Source: Muricea muricata
Lineage: Eukaryota > Cnidaria > Anthozoa > Malacalcyonacea > Plexauridae
Reading direction: 5' to 3'
Assembly (NCBI GenBank): GCA_963855995.1
Contig: OY979716.1
Coordinates: 84,878,542-84,942,541, forward strand
DNA: 64,000 bases
Of the stretch, positions 35,906-46,725 are shown in pieces. The translations under genes were made by a program, and so were the position numbers. The first letter of the stretch is position 1. Each line of letters opens with the position of its first letter. Below the pieces are notes generated by a model. It was not told the DNA's origin. It made no database searches and was given only the letters and a program-made list of their open reading frames with translations.

Positions 35906-37065
35906 ATTCAAAATGGCGGCGGGTCTATATGGCGGCAAATTTATTCAAGATGGTAGCTTATACAGAGACATAGTAGGTCTAGATCATAGATATGTACTAA
36001 TACTAGATAGCGCAACGAGCGTTCGGGCTGAAGCCGGAAGTAGGCGGATGGCGGCCATGTTGAATAGCCCCACTTGAGGAGTGAAGACTATAGATTTTTA
36101 CTACAAAATAAGATATTTCCCGTGTTAAAACGTCTTTTTCTTCTCTTCGACCGAAAAAATTTCTTTTACAATAAGCATATACAACATGAATGTTTTGAAA
36201 GGTAAATTACAAGCTTTTCAGACCAGAATCGCCGGGAAAACCGAAGTTTTGCGTGGCAACAGGAGTGTGACGGAGTGTCAAATATGTGTCAATGATATTG
36301 CGTGAATCGAAGACGCAAAGGCCTCATGAAACCTCAGAGACATCAATGAGCAGAAACAAAAACAACGACTATTTGGGTAGGAATACCGGTTGATTTAAAC
36401 TAAACAAGAAAAAGCCTACAACGGCAAATTATATGTTGCCTATGGCAAGCAAGTTTTACCGTATCAGTTTACTTGCATAGTCATAAGATAATCTGCATCT
36501 AAGGTTGCCACTGAAAGATTGTCTTCAACATAATTCCCTAAACATGTTAATTGCCTGGAAACGTTGCTGTAAATGGACGAGTCAGTGTCCTGTGCCAGCT
36601 CTGTGGCTAAGGAAATGTTAGCGCTCTTGTACCATTAACAGGATACTGCAAATATTTTTATTGCAGGAACTGGTTTATATTAAATTGCAGGAACAGTACA
36701 TATTAAAGACAAGAGATTTTTTTCGGGATGTTTATGTAGTTGATGGTCTAATGTAACAGTTGGATGTTTCCTAGAATAAAGAATAATGCTTGTATTTTAG
36801 GATTTTAGAGTGTTGGATAAGGCTTGTAAATATTAGTAGTCAAATTAGAACTGCAAAATAAATTTCTTTCTGTATATATTTTCTAATCATTGAATAAACT
36901 ACCATACTAAAAACTGATCAATAAAATGTCTATACAAATTGTTTTAAGTAACTGCAATGATGAGTTTCTTGTCATTCGAACAGGTATTCCCACATTTTAC
37001 TGGTAAAAAATAGTCAAAATATTTATTTAAGAACAATTGGGAAAGGTATTTAGCGGTAAAAATAC

Positions 37066-37373
37066 CAGAGTTGCAAAAAGCGTTCAAACTTCCTCCGGGC
37101 AAAATTTTCTAAGGTTGCAAACCTTCCTCAAAATGTTGTAAAGTTGGGCTTTACAAACTGAAGATCAGAATTAGTCTTGCAAATGAATCACTATTTTTTT
37201 TGGAAAGAAGGCATGTTTTCTGGAATGGATCATCATCTATTATTTTTTTGTTAGTTTAGTGTTTAGGATACATTATGTAGTGTGTTGACATGAAACCTTC
37301 CTCACTGACTGCCCATTTTGCAAACCTTCCTCACGGGTAATACCCGCATACCCGTGGCTTTTTTGCAACTCTG
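37066..37373. mobile_element. 308-bp hAT MITE
   Basis: The inverted ends are CAGAGTTGCAAAAAGC and GCTTTTTTGCAACTCTG, with a perfect 8-bp duplication AAAAATAC at 37058-37065 and 37374-37381. Internally it repeats variants of GCAAACCTTCCTCA (near 37118 and 37319), so it has subterminal repeats. No coding sequence. Confidence 0.92.
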
Positions 37374-38615
37374 AAAAATACAAAGTAAAAGTAGATGACC
37401 ACAACATTTGAGCTAATACAATTTTCCATTAAAAATTAAAACTTCATGGCTATGAGTTAGCTTTCACGGCATTAGCAATATATAAATTGTACAACTAAAA
37501 TAAAATAAGATACCAAAATTAATTTGAATATGAAGGCAGGCTAGCCATGATCTTGCCTCTTATAGTTTTGATATATTTTTAAAATGCATTCATATGGAAA
37601 GCTGTCCAGCCTGGCTTGGCATGATCTTGCCTGAACAAAGTGATATGCATCAAGTCGACCAGCCCAGCTTGACCTGCCTGGCAATGATAAGACTACTCAT
37701 ACTTATGTTTCTTGTGTTAACTTTACAGTGGAAAATAAGTGAAACAATTCCACCCATTGTCACTGTTATTCAATATTTCTATGAATAAATTTTACCAAAT
37801 GTAAACATTTACACAAGAAAAATAATTGCACCATTTTAGCTGAGCAAGTGCCTGGCTTATATTAATGCAAATACAATATTAACAGCCTCAGCCTTAGGCC
37901 TTAACTGTTATTTAGCAACCATAGCTGACTCAAACTCAGTCCTTGAATGAATGTTTACAGTATAAACTACAGTATTGAGTACTGCATGCAGGTTACATCA
38001 GATGTCAAACATTATGCTTAATTTCTCTTTAGTTTTATTCGAAAGGTCTTTAACACTTCATCTAAACAAATTTTCCAGCCTAAAGATAAAAATGTTAAAT
38101 TTACAATTATTTCATATACACTTTACACCTTGACTTTACACTATCAAGTTATGCTGCCTCTAAATCCGTTTTACGACCAAAAAACGTAAACGGTTGTCTA
38201 GTTACTGCAGCAAGTTGCTATTTTACTCTAAAGACTGGATTACTTTCTATAATTGACGTCCCGTTTGGTCTGATATTCTACTGTCAAGGCGGATCGTAAT
38301 CAGTCGTGAAACTATCAAATTATTTACCTGCGATTTAATTTCTTTCAACAATAAAATGTTCTTTATTCTTCACTGAACTGTGTTTCTTTTGGAAAAACTA
38401 AATTTGTCTTGATTTCATTTCGTACGACGCCAGTTAAAAGCAAAAACACACAAAAATGTCAATTTTCTAATAGTAATTTATAGTCTTCACTCCTCAAGTG
38501 AGGCCATTCAACATGGCCGCCGGTCGCAAAGCATGACTTACTTCCGGCTTCAATTTTTATTAGAGACTTGTATTAGCGTGCGCTATCTAGTATAAGTACA
38601 TATCTATGGTCTAGA

Positions 38616-40152
38616 TTGCTGACTCACTAATCGGAGGCGTGACCTGTATGATAAATCCAAGATGGCGCGGGAACCGGGCAAAAAACTATAAGACTCTACA
38701 GGAAAATCCATGTTTTTCGCGATTTAAAACGTCTCGTTGCTTGGAATCGCTTCGAATCAACATTTTTTGGAAACAACTAATTATTGCGGAAGTTTTGACC
38801 ACAATTTGTGTAATTTCTGCTGAATTCCTCGTGAAAATCTCGCTCGTGAAATGTGTTGTGAATTGGTCACTTGGTCAGTTCGAGACATTTGTTGTCCAAA
38901 ATATGTATTTTTGGCCTCTTGGGTGTTATTGTGACCAACAGCTATCCTAAATTAAACATTTACAAAACGATGGAGCAAGATCTTCGCGTACAAATCGATT
39001 GTTCGCTTGATTTGTGTGATGTGTGATACCTGATACGTTAGTAATATTTACTACATAGATACGACTTCAAGCCAACGTACTGTTTTCCAACTTCAAAGTC
39101 GGATAGGTTATCAAATAAATATTGTTTGAATTATGTAATATGCATTACCAAAATATAATCGAAAACTGGTGCTACAGCTGCTAGTTTCGTTCGTGTGAAT
39201 TGTGTGTGAAATGTGGGTAGAATTAACTGAACAATCCACAGTTTAATGACTGAAATTTTTTTATTTGAATTTAAACTATATGTTTACTTTAAAATTAACA
39301 TAATGGTAAACTTTGGCATACACTGTACATAGAATGCAACATGCACCTGCTTGCTAGCTTGTGCAACATTGGAGCAAAGTCTGCAAACATGCAAGTATGG
39401 TAAAGCAATACTCTAATGCCCATTTGCTATATTCCAATGAACAATTAGTCGTGATTATAAGATCATTAATAATTCATGAAGAAATCTGCACAAACCGTCA
39501 GAAAATCTAGGCTAACCTGCCAACTGTGCTCAATATTGATAATGATAAATTGATGATGATAAATTTATTTACTGAGTCTGAAGGTCATCAACTAAACGGA
39601 ACCCAGACCACCTGATTAGACTCTAGAAGTTTTCTACATTTCTGCGCAAAATTCTCTGGTGAAAAGGATCTTTTATGCGCAAAATAAAACTTTTCAGTAT
39701 ATATGATTGTAAATAAATATCACACACCACACAAATCAAGCGAATAATCGATTTGTACGCGAACATCTTGCTCCATCGTTTTGTAAATGTTTAATTGAGG
39801 ATAGCTGTAGGTCACAATAACACCCAAGAGGCCAAAGCCGGTCAAAAATACATATTTTGGACAACAAATGTCTCGAACTGACCAAGTGACCAATTCAGAA
39901 CACATTTCACGAGCGAGATTTTCACGAGGAATTCAACAGAAATTATACAAATTGTGCTGAAAACATCCACAATAATTAGTTGTTTCCAAAAAATGTTGAT
40001 TTGAAGCGATTCCAAGCAACGAGACGTTTTAAATCGCGAAAAACATGGATTTCCCTGTAGAGTCTTATAGTTTTCTGCCCGGTTCCCGCGCCATCTTGGA
40101 TTTATCATGCAGGTCACGCCTACGCAATAGTAATTATACTATGAGTCAGCAA
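38616..40152. mobile_element. 1.5-kb TIR element nested in inverted-repeat element
   Basis: The arms of about 400 bp are inverted copies (from 38616 and back from 40152). They begin TTGCTGACTCA and contain CCAAGATGGCGCGGGAACCG. The flank TCTAGA occurs at 38610-38615 and 40153-40158, and the left arm of the host element keeps the empty site GGTCTAGATC. Because TCTAGA is a palindrome, the duplication could be TA, CTAG or TCTAGA. A TA duplication would fit Tc1/mariner. Each arm contains a related open frame of about 90-100 codons starting MTCMINPRWRGNRA. No transposase was found. Confidence 0.82.
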
Positions 40153-40190
40153 TCTAGACCTACTACATCTATGAGCTTATAGCAAAAAAT

Positions 40191-40398
40191 TTATTCAAGA
40201 TGGCAGTGGAGAGCTGACGTCATCCATAGGGTGTGTGCACAAAAGTCAGGCGTCTGCGAAAGCATAGCGTACTGAAAACTGATTGGTTTTCAGTTATCCT
40301 TCCAACACTATAAAACGAGAATATTGAGTTCGAGAGCATAGTGCTTGCAACTTTTTTTTTATCTCACTACACACTGGTTGTTCAATCAAATGCAAACA
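40191..40398 (+). promoter_or_regulatory. Probable promoter of the RING-like gene
   Basis: A TATA-like CTATAAAACGAG at about 40308 lies some 90 bp before the ATG at 40399 of the RING-like gene. A GACGTCA motif lies at about 40215. This is the left edge of recognisable Polinton DNA; no terminal inverted repeat matching the right side was found. Confidence 0.4.
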
Positions 40399-40868
40399 TG
40401 GAATACGTTGGAGTCTTGCCCATACCAGAAGAAGTTCTACCTACAACCATCGTACCTCTATTTGGTATACTATCGCCAGACTACAAAGCAAGCAGAGTGC
40501 CATTTCTGTTTCGAGAAGATTGAAGAAAAAGAACTGCTCACAATGAAAACACCATGTTGTGCACAATGTGCTCACTGCGGCTGTTTTAGAGTATGGGCAG
40601 CAGTATCCCTTAATACCATCGTACGATGCGCTTTTTGTAGAGCAACCTTTCCCTGACGAAGAAGAAAAGTCATGAAAAATTCGTTACAACCAACTGTTGT
40701 CAGACGAAGGTACACCAACACTGCATAGAAGATCTACGAAGGGTGATTCTACCATTATCTTTTCAGTTCACACTGGGATGCGGTCAACCTACATGGTGCG
40801 GTTGCCGGTTGCGTTTGGACGAACATATAAAAATAATCCTAGATATTAAACATTTTAAAGACAAATAG
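40399..40868 (+). pseudogene. RING-like zinc-finger gene of Polinton, frameshifted
   Basis: The start MEYVGVLPIPEEVLPTTIVP is read in one frame, then CHFCFEKIEEKELLTMKTPC, CAHCGCFRVW and CAFCRATF in a second frame. A second cysteine/histidine cluster follows in a third (TNCCQTKVHQHCIEDL, LGCGQPTWCGC), ending at the TAG at 40866. The spacing C-x2-C...CC-x2-C-x2-C-x4-W...C-x2-C resembles a RING finger. Two single-base shifts would be needed to read through. Virus-like elements often carry small RING genes; the assignment to this Polinton rests on position. Its function is not known; ubiquitin ligase activity is only a guess from the fold. Confidence 0.6.
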
Positions 40869-40929
40869 TATTTATGCATGCTGAAAATATTTATGTTTTG
40901 TTTCCTTGTTTACCTTTGATTAACTTATA

Positions 40930-41037
40930 CCGTAGAGTCTCGAGAATAAGTGTCCCGAGGGAGCACTTACATTCGAAATTCTCTTGCATGTGTTGAAGAG
41001 AGGATTACTTTTCAGCGGCACTTTTGAGACCCTACGG
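40930..41037. mobile_element. 108-bp MITE with TA duplication
   Basis: The inverted ends are CCGTAGAGTCTCGAGAATAA and CACTTTTGAGACCCTACGG, flanked by TA at 40928-40929 and 41038-41039. This suits Tc1/mariner-type MITEs. No coding sequence. Confidence 0.78.
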
Positions 41038-41294
41038 TATTCAACTATGTATTTATCTTAGACTTTCGCCTATTTCATAGCCGATTCGGAGTGTGAAGTC
41101 ACCGTTAAAGTAGGCAGAGGAACATTATTTATCGACTGAAGGATCTTGCTTACGAATTAAACCAAAACGATATGTTATTTTAGTGATAAGTTGATCACAG
41201 GCACATATAAACATATGTTAAATGAGCATGTATTATTCATGTGAATAAAGTTTTTTCTTGTTAACTTGAGTGTGCTTGTGCTAAATGTCCACAT

Positions 41295-41484
41295 CAGTGG
41301 TGGCGCCAAAGGGGGTCTGGGGGGGGATACAGCCCCCTTGTCGGGGAGTGCTAGCCCCCCTTCGGGGAAAATTTATACATTTGTCGGGGAAAACAGACAA
41401 GTGCCTAACCATGAAAAAAATATAGCCCCTCCACCCCGTCGGGAAACATAGCCCTCCATCGGAAAATTTCTGGCGCCACCACTG
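41295..41484. mobile_element. 190-bp hAT MITE, G/C-rich
   Basis: The inverted ends are CAGTGGTGGCGCCA and TGGCGCCACCACTG. The flanks are GTCCACAT (41287-41294) and GTCCACAC (41485-41492), an 8-bp duplication with one mismatch. The interior repeats a CCCC-TTCGGGG-like motif (TGTCGGGGAGT, CTTCGGGGAAA, TTGTCGGGGAAA). Open frames on both strands here are by-products. Confidence 0.9.
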
Positions 41485-41614
41485 GTCCACACTATAGGTA
41501 TGGTAATACGAGATAATAATACATAATGAAAAACAGAGTTGTAAAACAGTTTGTTTATTTAAAAAGCCTCTTGGGTACAAATAGAAATCAAATCAACGTT
41601 TTGTTAAGATATTT

Positions 41615-41882
41615 TTATTCACCGTTAACCAGTCTGGTGAAAAGATCGCCCATATCCTCAGGTTGAGGCAACCACGACAGATCACCCGTAGTTACTTCGT
41701 CAAGAATATTCCGAGGGTCTGTTTGTGTGCTTGTTGTTTGCTGTGGCGGTACATACTCGTTTTTGTCCTCATCGTATCCGCTTTCAAACTCATCAAGGAT
41801 GAGTTTGTTTTTATCACATAAAAATTTCTTCAAACATTTTAGTGTGGTCAGCTCGTTTTTTTTCTTTAGACGTAATTTTCAT
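41615..41882 (-). pseudogene. Small acidic Polinton protein, unknown, frameshifted
   Basis: From ATG at 41882 the frame reads MKITSKEKKRADHTKMFEEI, then shifts by one base at a T-run into a frame with KNKLILDEFESGYDEDKNEY and LSWLPQPEDMGDLFTRLVNG. The N-terminus is basic and the rest acidic. I do not recognise it. Its neighbours are Polinton genes on the opposite strand, so it is probably one of the element's small accessory genes. Confidence 0.4.
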
Positions 41883-42624
41883 GCCTTTCGGCTTCTTTTG
41901 CTTTATGCGTTTCGACCGTGTTCATGTTTAAGTGATTGTGAAAAAGAGGAAGAAAAATTGAAGGTTCGCACCTTTTTTGTTTACAGTAGTGTTTCCACTT
42001 TTTGGTTCAACGTTTCCGCTTTTAGAAATGAAATTTCCGTATTATACACTACGCAAATGAATGGTTTAAAATAAACGCGCACAAATTTTTATATTTATTA
42101 TGCTTTTGGCATTGTACGATGGAAGTCATTTTGAATGAATTGCAGAACGGTGATGTTGATGATGATATGAGAACATTCTCCTATTATATCCAGCAATGTC
42201 TCGAGCAATATAAGACTATGTATGAGCAAATGGCTATTCTTCCTGTCGACCTGGTTGAAACTTTTAATGAAATAAATGTGACGTGCTATGGCTTATCTTG
42301 ACACTGCTTTACTTAAAGGGACAGTCCACCCCCAAAACAAGTACCGCTTATGTAAAAGTCCTTCATGAGCGTACCTTAGAATGGCCATTCATTCGCCTCA
42401 ACTTTGTTTCGTTACCGAGATATTAGACTTTGTTTCACTGATTTCATGGCCTTTTCGCCGCGGCCATGTTTGTTGAGCTGGGGGGGGGCGCCAATATTGC
42501 TAATCGTTTGAGTGCTGTGACGTAATTGTGTGATAGAAAACACAGGAATATAGAGTGAGCACTATCGTTTACCAAACTTGTACGAATTTTCGTGGGTTTA
42601 TTTCATTTCAAAGCGCTTTTAACG

Positions 42625-43398
42625 ATGTCACGATCGAATTCTAGTAGTTCTTACGAGGCAGATGAAGATTTTACGCTCTCTGAGCAACCTGATATAAAGG
42701 TTGAAGAGGACGAAGCAGAATTCTCGTTACAGCCATATCTGTTCGAGCCAACTAGAAAACTGTCTTCTAGTATGGACAGCGACGAAGAATGCGATGATGA
42801 TAATTCCGATTCTTCCTCCGAGGACGAGGGCCGCTTGAATAACCTAGAGTGGTAAGTTTTAATTTATTTGAAAAATATAGCGATATTTTCTATTCGTATA
42901 TAATATACTAACTGGTATCAGGTATAGATTGGGTGTGTTTATTCTCCTAATTTATATCAAAACATCCTCAGGTGTAGATGTGGCCATTGCCAAATAATGG
43001 ATAGAGTAGATTAATCTGTTTGCTGTCAAGAAATCACTGAAATGCTATTTCTTAATGAAGAAGCTGTGACAATTGACAAATTAAAAGAGCCCCTTACTTG
43101 TGTAACTGATAATCCAGCATTTGCTGCAGTATGTCTAAATCACTGGGCACTCAGAACAGCCTGGTATCAATACAGGCAGGAGTATGAAAACCCATTTGAA
43201 GGACCTGAGCACCAAAGAAGCAGACATGTCGCATATAGGCAACTTGCACGATTGGGTTGGGGTGTTCTTGGGAGACATGTAAGGGTAGTCCTACCATCCT
43301 GTGCAGTAAGTTGTATCAGAGCACATTTTCCACCACCTGGACCCGAGGATGAACACACTTTTGTTGGTTTTAGGCCACCATCCGAGGAAGGTGACTAA
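42625..43398 (+). pseudogene. P2X7 ballast-domain-like protein gene of Kolobok
   Basis: Exon 1 (42625-42851) encodes an acidic, serine-rich N-terminus ending LNNLEW. The intron (42852-42971) runs from gtaag to cctcag. Exon 2 begins by completing the W codon, then reads CRCGHCQIMD. It continues VCCQEI, then DNPAFAAVCLNHWALRTAWY, HVAYRQLARLGWGVLGRHVR, VVLPSCAVSCIRAHFP and FVGFRPP. This order of a W-C-x-C-x2-C start, CC-x-E, a helical middle, an LPSC block and a G-F-x-P end is that of the cytoplasmic cysteine-rich ballast domain of P2X7 receptors. No P2X channel part is present. An in-frame TAA near 43012 breaks exon 2. The role in the transposon is unknown; DNA or zinc binding is a reasonable guess. 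Confidence 0.82.
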
Positions 43399-43617
43399 AC
43401 ACTTCTCGAGTTTGAGAGCAATCAGTTAGGACCACTGATTTGAATAATACTGGATTATGCATCCTATATTAAATTTTGAATATGTAAATGTAACATTTGA
43501 CTAAGTGAAGTCATCACAGCATTAGAGTAAAGCATTTGCCACTAAAAATGAATGGTCTGGCTTCAGTATGATAATAGTAATTATATTCACTTTGAGTGGA
43601 ATCGACTGATGTGTGCT

Positions 43618-46233
43618 TTAATTGCAGCTTGTTTTTCTGGCTTTTCTTTGCATACAATGTTTTTTGCTGTGGATTTTTTTCTTTTTGCCCTCTTTGATTT
43701 TTTTTTGTTTCAGGATGCTTTCCATTAGTGCATCAAGGTAACCATAGCTTTTTTCTTCCTTTATTGGTTTAACCACCCATGTTTTTCGCACTTTAGGAAA
43801 GACCAAGTTGTAACGGAGGGAACCCAATGATGAACCGTGCTTGACCACAGCTTGCTTCCTAGAACAATTGTGATTATGATCAAGGGCAGCAAGTTGTGTT
43901 CTGGCAACTATCCCCTCATGGCTAAAGTGCTGTCTTTTAGGACAATATTTAAGCATCATGGAATGGTAAACTTCAAGATTTCCAGTGTGATGGAACTCTG
44001 TGACCAACTTGAGATCCTTCAGAAGCTTTTTGTTAAAGACAACCTCCTCAAGGGCCACATGAGCAGCAGTGCCAAATTTTAGCCAAACTTTCTCTTTTCT
44101 TTTCCGTCTTGACAGTTCACGATGGGCACATTTCTTGAAATGCTTTGCACCTCTCCATGAATGCTTATTGGCAACATGGTTCACAATAGACGTCCATTTC
44201 TCTAATAAAACATCATAGCTGTCGTTACATGTAGCTACACTCCACCAGAAATGAGAAGAAACAGACCGGATCCATGCAGTTAGATCCTGAAACTCTTTCT
44301 TCTTGCTCTTCTGTGACAACTTCTTAACCACCCATTTGGAGAGATGCCAGACATCATACTGGTGCATTATTTTAGAATGTTTTTTTCTCATTTCTGATGT
44401 AATGGTTGTGTGCCTATCGGTTGTTAAACACCTTACTTTGACTCCTTTACTTTTTAAATTCTTTAGTACTCGATTGCACCCTTCTGCTTCCATTGCGTTG
44501 GATGATGAAACTTCGGTAACCTGGACAACTGAGAAATCTAGAATTTTATTGGTACTCTCAGCCATCACAGTGTATGTGCCATATTTTGCGTTATGCCCCG
44601 GGCTGTCACACCGTCCATCACCACATATATCTAATTTTTTTGATTTTTTACTTCTTCAAATAGGTTTTCTTGGTGGTCTTTCCAAGCCTTGTTAACTACC
44701 GGAAAAAGAAATTCCTTCTGGATATCGTAGAAGAAACTTTTACCAATGAAAGCCAAGTTTAATCGGTGTGCAAAAGAGTTTATATTTTGAAAAGAATTCC
44801 CACTAAAGAGTATTGAGCCAGCAAGTAACACATCCATAGCAATGTTTGCATCTATTTTTGGTTGTGATTGCCATTTGTTCTTGTGTCCGTCCACACATAA
44901 TGTATGGATCTCCACCATGCTACCAACCAGTGTTTTAGAGACCTCAGCATTGGGCTTGAAACAGGTAGAACAGGTGACAAACAGCTTATCAAGATTTTCC
45001 TCAAAAACTATAAACTTTTTTCTCAGCGGGACTTCTCTTTGTTTCGTCATCACTTTCAGAATCTATGTCATCTTGACTCTCTGCAGACTTCCAGGCATGT
45101 AGATATCATCCGAATCTGTGTCACTACCTGTACATGTAAGTTCTGAACAGATGCTTTTTTGAGGAGAGACTAATGTATTTCCAGGAAATGTACTAGTAGA
45201 AGGTTGTGTATCAATAAAACTAATATCAGAATTGGGCTTCAAACAGTCAACAACAGCAATAGGAGTGCCTTGTGTGGCAATATCACTGACATCAACACTA
45301 GGTGGACAAACATCTGCAGTTTGGATGGCGACACTTGTTCACATTGAATGCCAACTTCCTTAGTTAATCTCAAATTTTTTGTTGGATTTACAGTTACAGA
45401 ACTTGAACTTGGAGCCTCTGGGCATGCATCTGTCTGAGAATATTCAAATACACCACAGCTAGATGGGCTGTCAATTTGGCATTGATCGCCCCTGACAGAT
45501 GATGGAAATTGTTGTCCAACAAGACAGTCTTCTATCATCTTTAACAAAGAGAAGAATTATGTGCAGACCCGAACCATTTTTTGTGCATTTATTACAATAA
45601 TATGTTAGGTTTATTGTGTACATTTATGTAATTCATGATCATAGTTCGTGTGTGTGCGTTGTGTGTGTGATTTTATGATTTTTAACCTCAATAAGTGTTG
45701 ACTTATTTTGAAAATGTTGTTCTCCCAAGTGTGTATTATTTTATGTCTAATTGAGGAAAACATGCAATTTTCATACACAGAATTTTGTACATGTATCGAA
45801 CTAAGTGTAAATTTATCTATATTTCTGTATGTTTGGGTGTTTATATACGTTTTAACTGTTAATGAAATTACACGTTTAATTGTACATTTGATACTGAAGA
45901 CCAGCGCTTTACCTCTCGCTTAGCTTGTTCAGAGCGCATTTGTGTTCTCATGCGACCTGTCGTTCGTGGCGTTGTGGGCTTACTACGGGGAAATATCGAA
46001 GGAACTGAGTTCGGTCTTAGCCTTGCTCTACTTCGGTAGCCGTGTTCCTCAAAGCAATCTGGCGTGAAATGATCCAAACAAACACACGAATTATCAAGGT
46101 TGCGTGGATTTGCTCGTCGAATTTTTGCCATCCATGCTTGACGCAAACGTTAATCTTTCGGGACTCGGTGGTAGGTAATGCTTGTAGTTTTCCGTGAGTT
46201 GTTGGTACATCCCGGAACCATGCAATGGGGCAT
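43618..46233 (-). pseudogene. Kolobok THAP-domain transposase, disrupted
   Basis: The first exon (45913-46233) encodes a THAP C2CH zinc finger: MPHCMVPGCTNN, HRVPKD, then a TAA stop, AWMAKIRRANP, CVCLDHF, FE and PSIF. The donor is GAGAG|gtaaag. Later parts (45547-45239, then 45053-44631, then 44568-43618, with one-base shifts between) carry KEVGIQCE, the GDGRCDSPGHNAKYGTYT motif (about 44575-44630; first catalytic Asp), CLTTDRHTTI (second Asp), YDVWHLSKW and TGNLEVYHSMMLKYCPK (probable Glu region). Two or more frameshifts and one stop make it inactive. Confidence 0.88.
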
Positions 46234-46725
46234 TTTAAAAAGTATTTTACTGCGTTTATAGAAATTGCCTAGCTAAAGATGTAAAGCGCTGACTTGAAAA
46301 TAAAGCTTTCCGCTTTGTATCACACAAAGCGCTCAAAAGTACACGCAATCCCCCCCCAGTTCAACAAATATGGCGGCAATAATATGCGCAAAATTCAGTG
46401 AAACAAAGTCTAATATCTCGGTAACAAAAGAGAGTTGAGGCGAATGAATGGCCATTCTAAGGTATGCTAGTGAAGGACTTTTACATAAGGGGCACTTGTG
46501 TTGGGGGTGGACTGTCCCTTTAAAGAATATCCCTGAAAATGAGATACGTGAAGCTGTTCATTTAGTGGTCCCGATTTTAACAGACATGAACATTACAAGA
46601 GCTGAGGAGTGTTTTTTCCGAAGAATGCTTTCTGGGATTAGACGCGTGTTTACAATTATAAACTACACGAACTGAAACTTGTAAGATTTATTAAAAAGTT
46701 GAACTTGTATGTCAAGGTTATAACA

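Larger units (their letters stand above)
35955..40190. mobile_element. Large inverted-repeat element with nested insertions
   Basis: The left arm (about 35966-36090: TAGTAGGTCTAGATCATAGA, AAGCCGGAAGTA, GGCGGCCATGTTGAATAGCC) is inverted at 38487-38615 and, beyond a nested element, at 40153-40165. Without its nested elements it would be about 2.4 kb. No transposase was seen. The direct repeat AAATTTATTCAAGATGG occurs just outside both ends (35938-35954 and about 40186-40202). That is longer than usual target duplications, so its meaning is unclear. Confidence 0.7.
42317..46519. mobile_element. 4.2-kb Kolobok DNA transposon
   Basis: The inverted repeats begin AGGGACAGTCCACCCCCAA and extend about 150-190 bp. 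They are flanked by TTAA at 42313-42316 and 46520-46523. TTAA duplication, a THAP-type transposase and the GDGRCDSPGHNAKYGTYT motif point to the Kolobok superfamily. It holds two genes: a spliced plus-strand gene with a P2X7-like domain and a minus-strand transposase. Both carry disabling changes. It interrupts a small Polinton gene, so it is younger than the Polinton. Confidence 0.9.
42119..46675 (+). pseudogene. Small Polinton gene split by Kolobok insertion
   Basis: The 5' part (42119-42316) encodes MEVILNELQNGDVDDDMRTF and more. After the 4.2-kb Kolobok element the 3' part (46524-46675) encodes KNIPENEIREAVHLVVPILT and IRRVFTIINYTN. At the single TTAA empty site the coding frame reads straight across. 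A separate one-base shift near 42299 has also put a stop ahead of the insertion. The product would be about 115 residues, mainly helical. I do not know its function. Confidence 0.55.

Noticed and set aside
35691..35938. First exon of the SLC5 gene
   Set aside because: The hydrophobic frame has only a loose resemblance, needs gaps in the alignment, and the exons that should lie between it and 26427 were not seen.
41266..41580. Genes on both strands
   Set aside because: The sequence is a G/C-rich hAT MITE with an 8-bp duplication; the open frames follow from its composition.
43837..45146. Plus-strand frames in Kolobok
   Set aside because: They are antisense to the transposase and have no domain of their own.
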